The notes under the pieces: model-generated
Databases searched by the model: none
The model's input: only the letters and a program-made list of their open reading frames with translations
What the model was told of the DNA's origin: nothing
Part shown: positions 5,450 to 5,584 of the stretch, in pieces
Position numbering within the stretch: the first letter of the stretch is position 1
How the letters are laid out: each line of letters opens with the position of its first letter
From: Simkania negevensis
GTDB taxonomy: Bacteria; Chlamydiota; Chlamydiia; Chlamydiales; JAFITR01
Reading direction: 5' to 3'
DNA: 5,584 nucleotides
Assembly: GCA_017116025.1 (NCBI GenBank)
Contig: JAFITR010000099.1
Location: forward strand, 1-5,584
Translations under genes and position numbers: made by a program

Positions 5450-5489
5450 GATAAGCAGGATGGAAAGATAGAGAGGATCGCTGCTTATC
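5450..5489. repeat. 9-bp perfect inverted repeat
   Basis: GATAAGCAG (5450-5458) and CTGCTTATC (5481-5489) are exact reverse complements with 22 nt between them. No T tract follows on either strand, so it does not look like an intrinsic terminator. A dyad operator or the stem of an unannotated RNA are possible; neither is shown. Confidence 0.4.
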
Positions 5490-5584
5490 AATCAGTAGTC
5501 GATATGAGTTCACTATTTATAGGGAAGGCAGGGAAGAAGAGGGATAAATAGTCACGCGGTATGGGGGCGTGACCAATTACTCTT

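Larger units (their letters stand above)
5347..5556. repeat. Cluster of four TAAATAGT boxes
   Basis: The octamer TAAATAGT occurs at 5347-5354, 5427-5434 and 5545-5552 on the plus strand, and inverted (ACTATTTA) at 5512-5519. Two copies extend to an exact 12-mer TAAATAGTCACG (5427-5438 and 5545-5556). By chance, less than one hundredth of a copy of a given octamer would be expected on both strands of this 283-bp stretch. They may be binding sites for a regulator of the hydrolase or of a gene beyond the right edge, or remains of a degenerate repeat. Other than these boxes, the purine tracts and the inverted repeat, 5302-5584 shows no gene. Confidence 0.55.

Overview
The window reads as a chromosomal segment of a member of the Chlamydiae, more likely an environmental (Waddlia/Parachlamydia/Simkania-like) lineage than Chlamydia itself. 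The main reason is a tight tyrB/aspC-mreC pair: from memory this matches the neighbouring genes CT637 (tyrB) and CT638 (MreC-like) of Chlamydia trachomatis. Supporting hints are a small exported cysteine-rich protein, which suits a phylum with a disulfide-rich envelope, and a base composition that looks mid-40s % GC by eye (not computed). The assignment is an inference and no database was searched.

Left part (1-870). The window opens inside a composite palindromic repeat (copy A, 1-92). A short intergenic stretch with a small tandem repeat, a hairpin and a possible promoter follows. Next is a 133-residue secreted protein with 11 cysteines (281-682) that I cannot assign to a family. It converges on a tRNA-Ala(GGC) gene on the minus strand (695-767). 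The roughly 100 bp between the tRNA and the next gene contain three mutually complementary arms that could form alternative hairpins.

Middle (876-3279). A class I aspartate/aromatic aminotransferase (398 aa) overlaps by 11 bp the start of an MreC-type cell-shape protein (405 aa, GTG start behind a GGAGG Shine-Dalgarno inside the upstream gene). The two look like a translationally coupled operon. One gene serves amino-acid metabolism; the other is the membrane-anchored periplasmic scaffold of the MreB/peptidoglycan machinery that chlamydiae use for division.

Right part (3280-5584). A second copy of the palindromic element (copy B, 3363-3504) fills the gap after mreC. On the minus strand there follows a 594-residue CocE/NonD (peptidase S15-like) serine hydrolase with an intact Ser-Asp-His triad and an N-terminal membrane segment. 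The last 283 bp carry no gene. They hold the hydrolase's probable promoter, four copies of the octamer TAAATAGT, two AGGGA-rich purine tracts and a 9-bp inverted repeat. This is the least explained non-coding stretch of the window.

I see no prophage, CRISPR array, toxin-antitoxin pair or intact insertion sequence. The most distinctive items are the unknown Cys-rich exported protein, the paired palindromic elements, the TAAATAGT cluster and the three-arm hairpin region upstream of tyrB.
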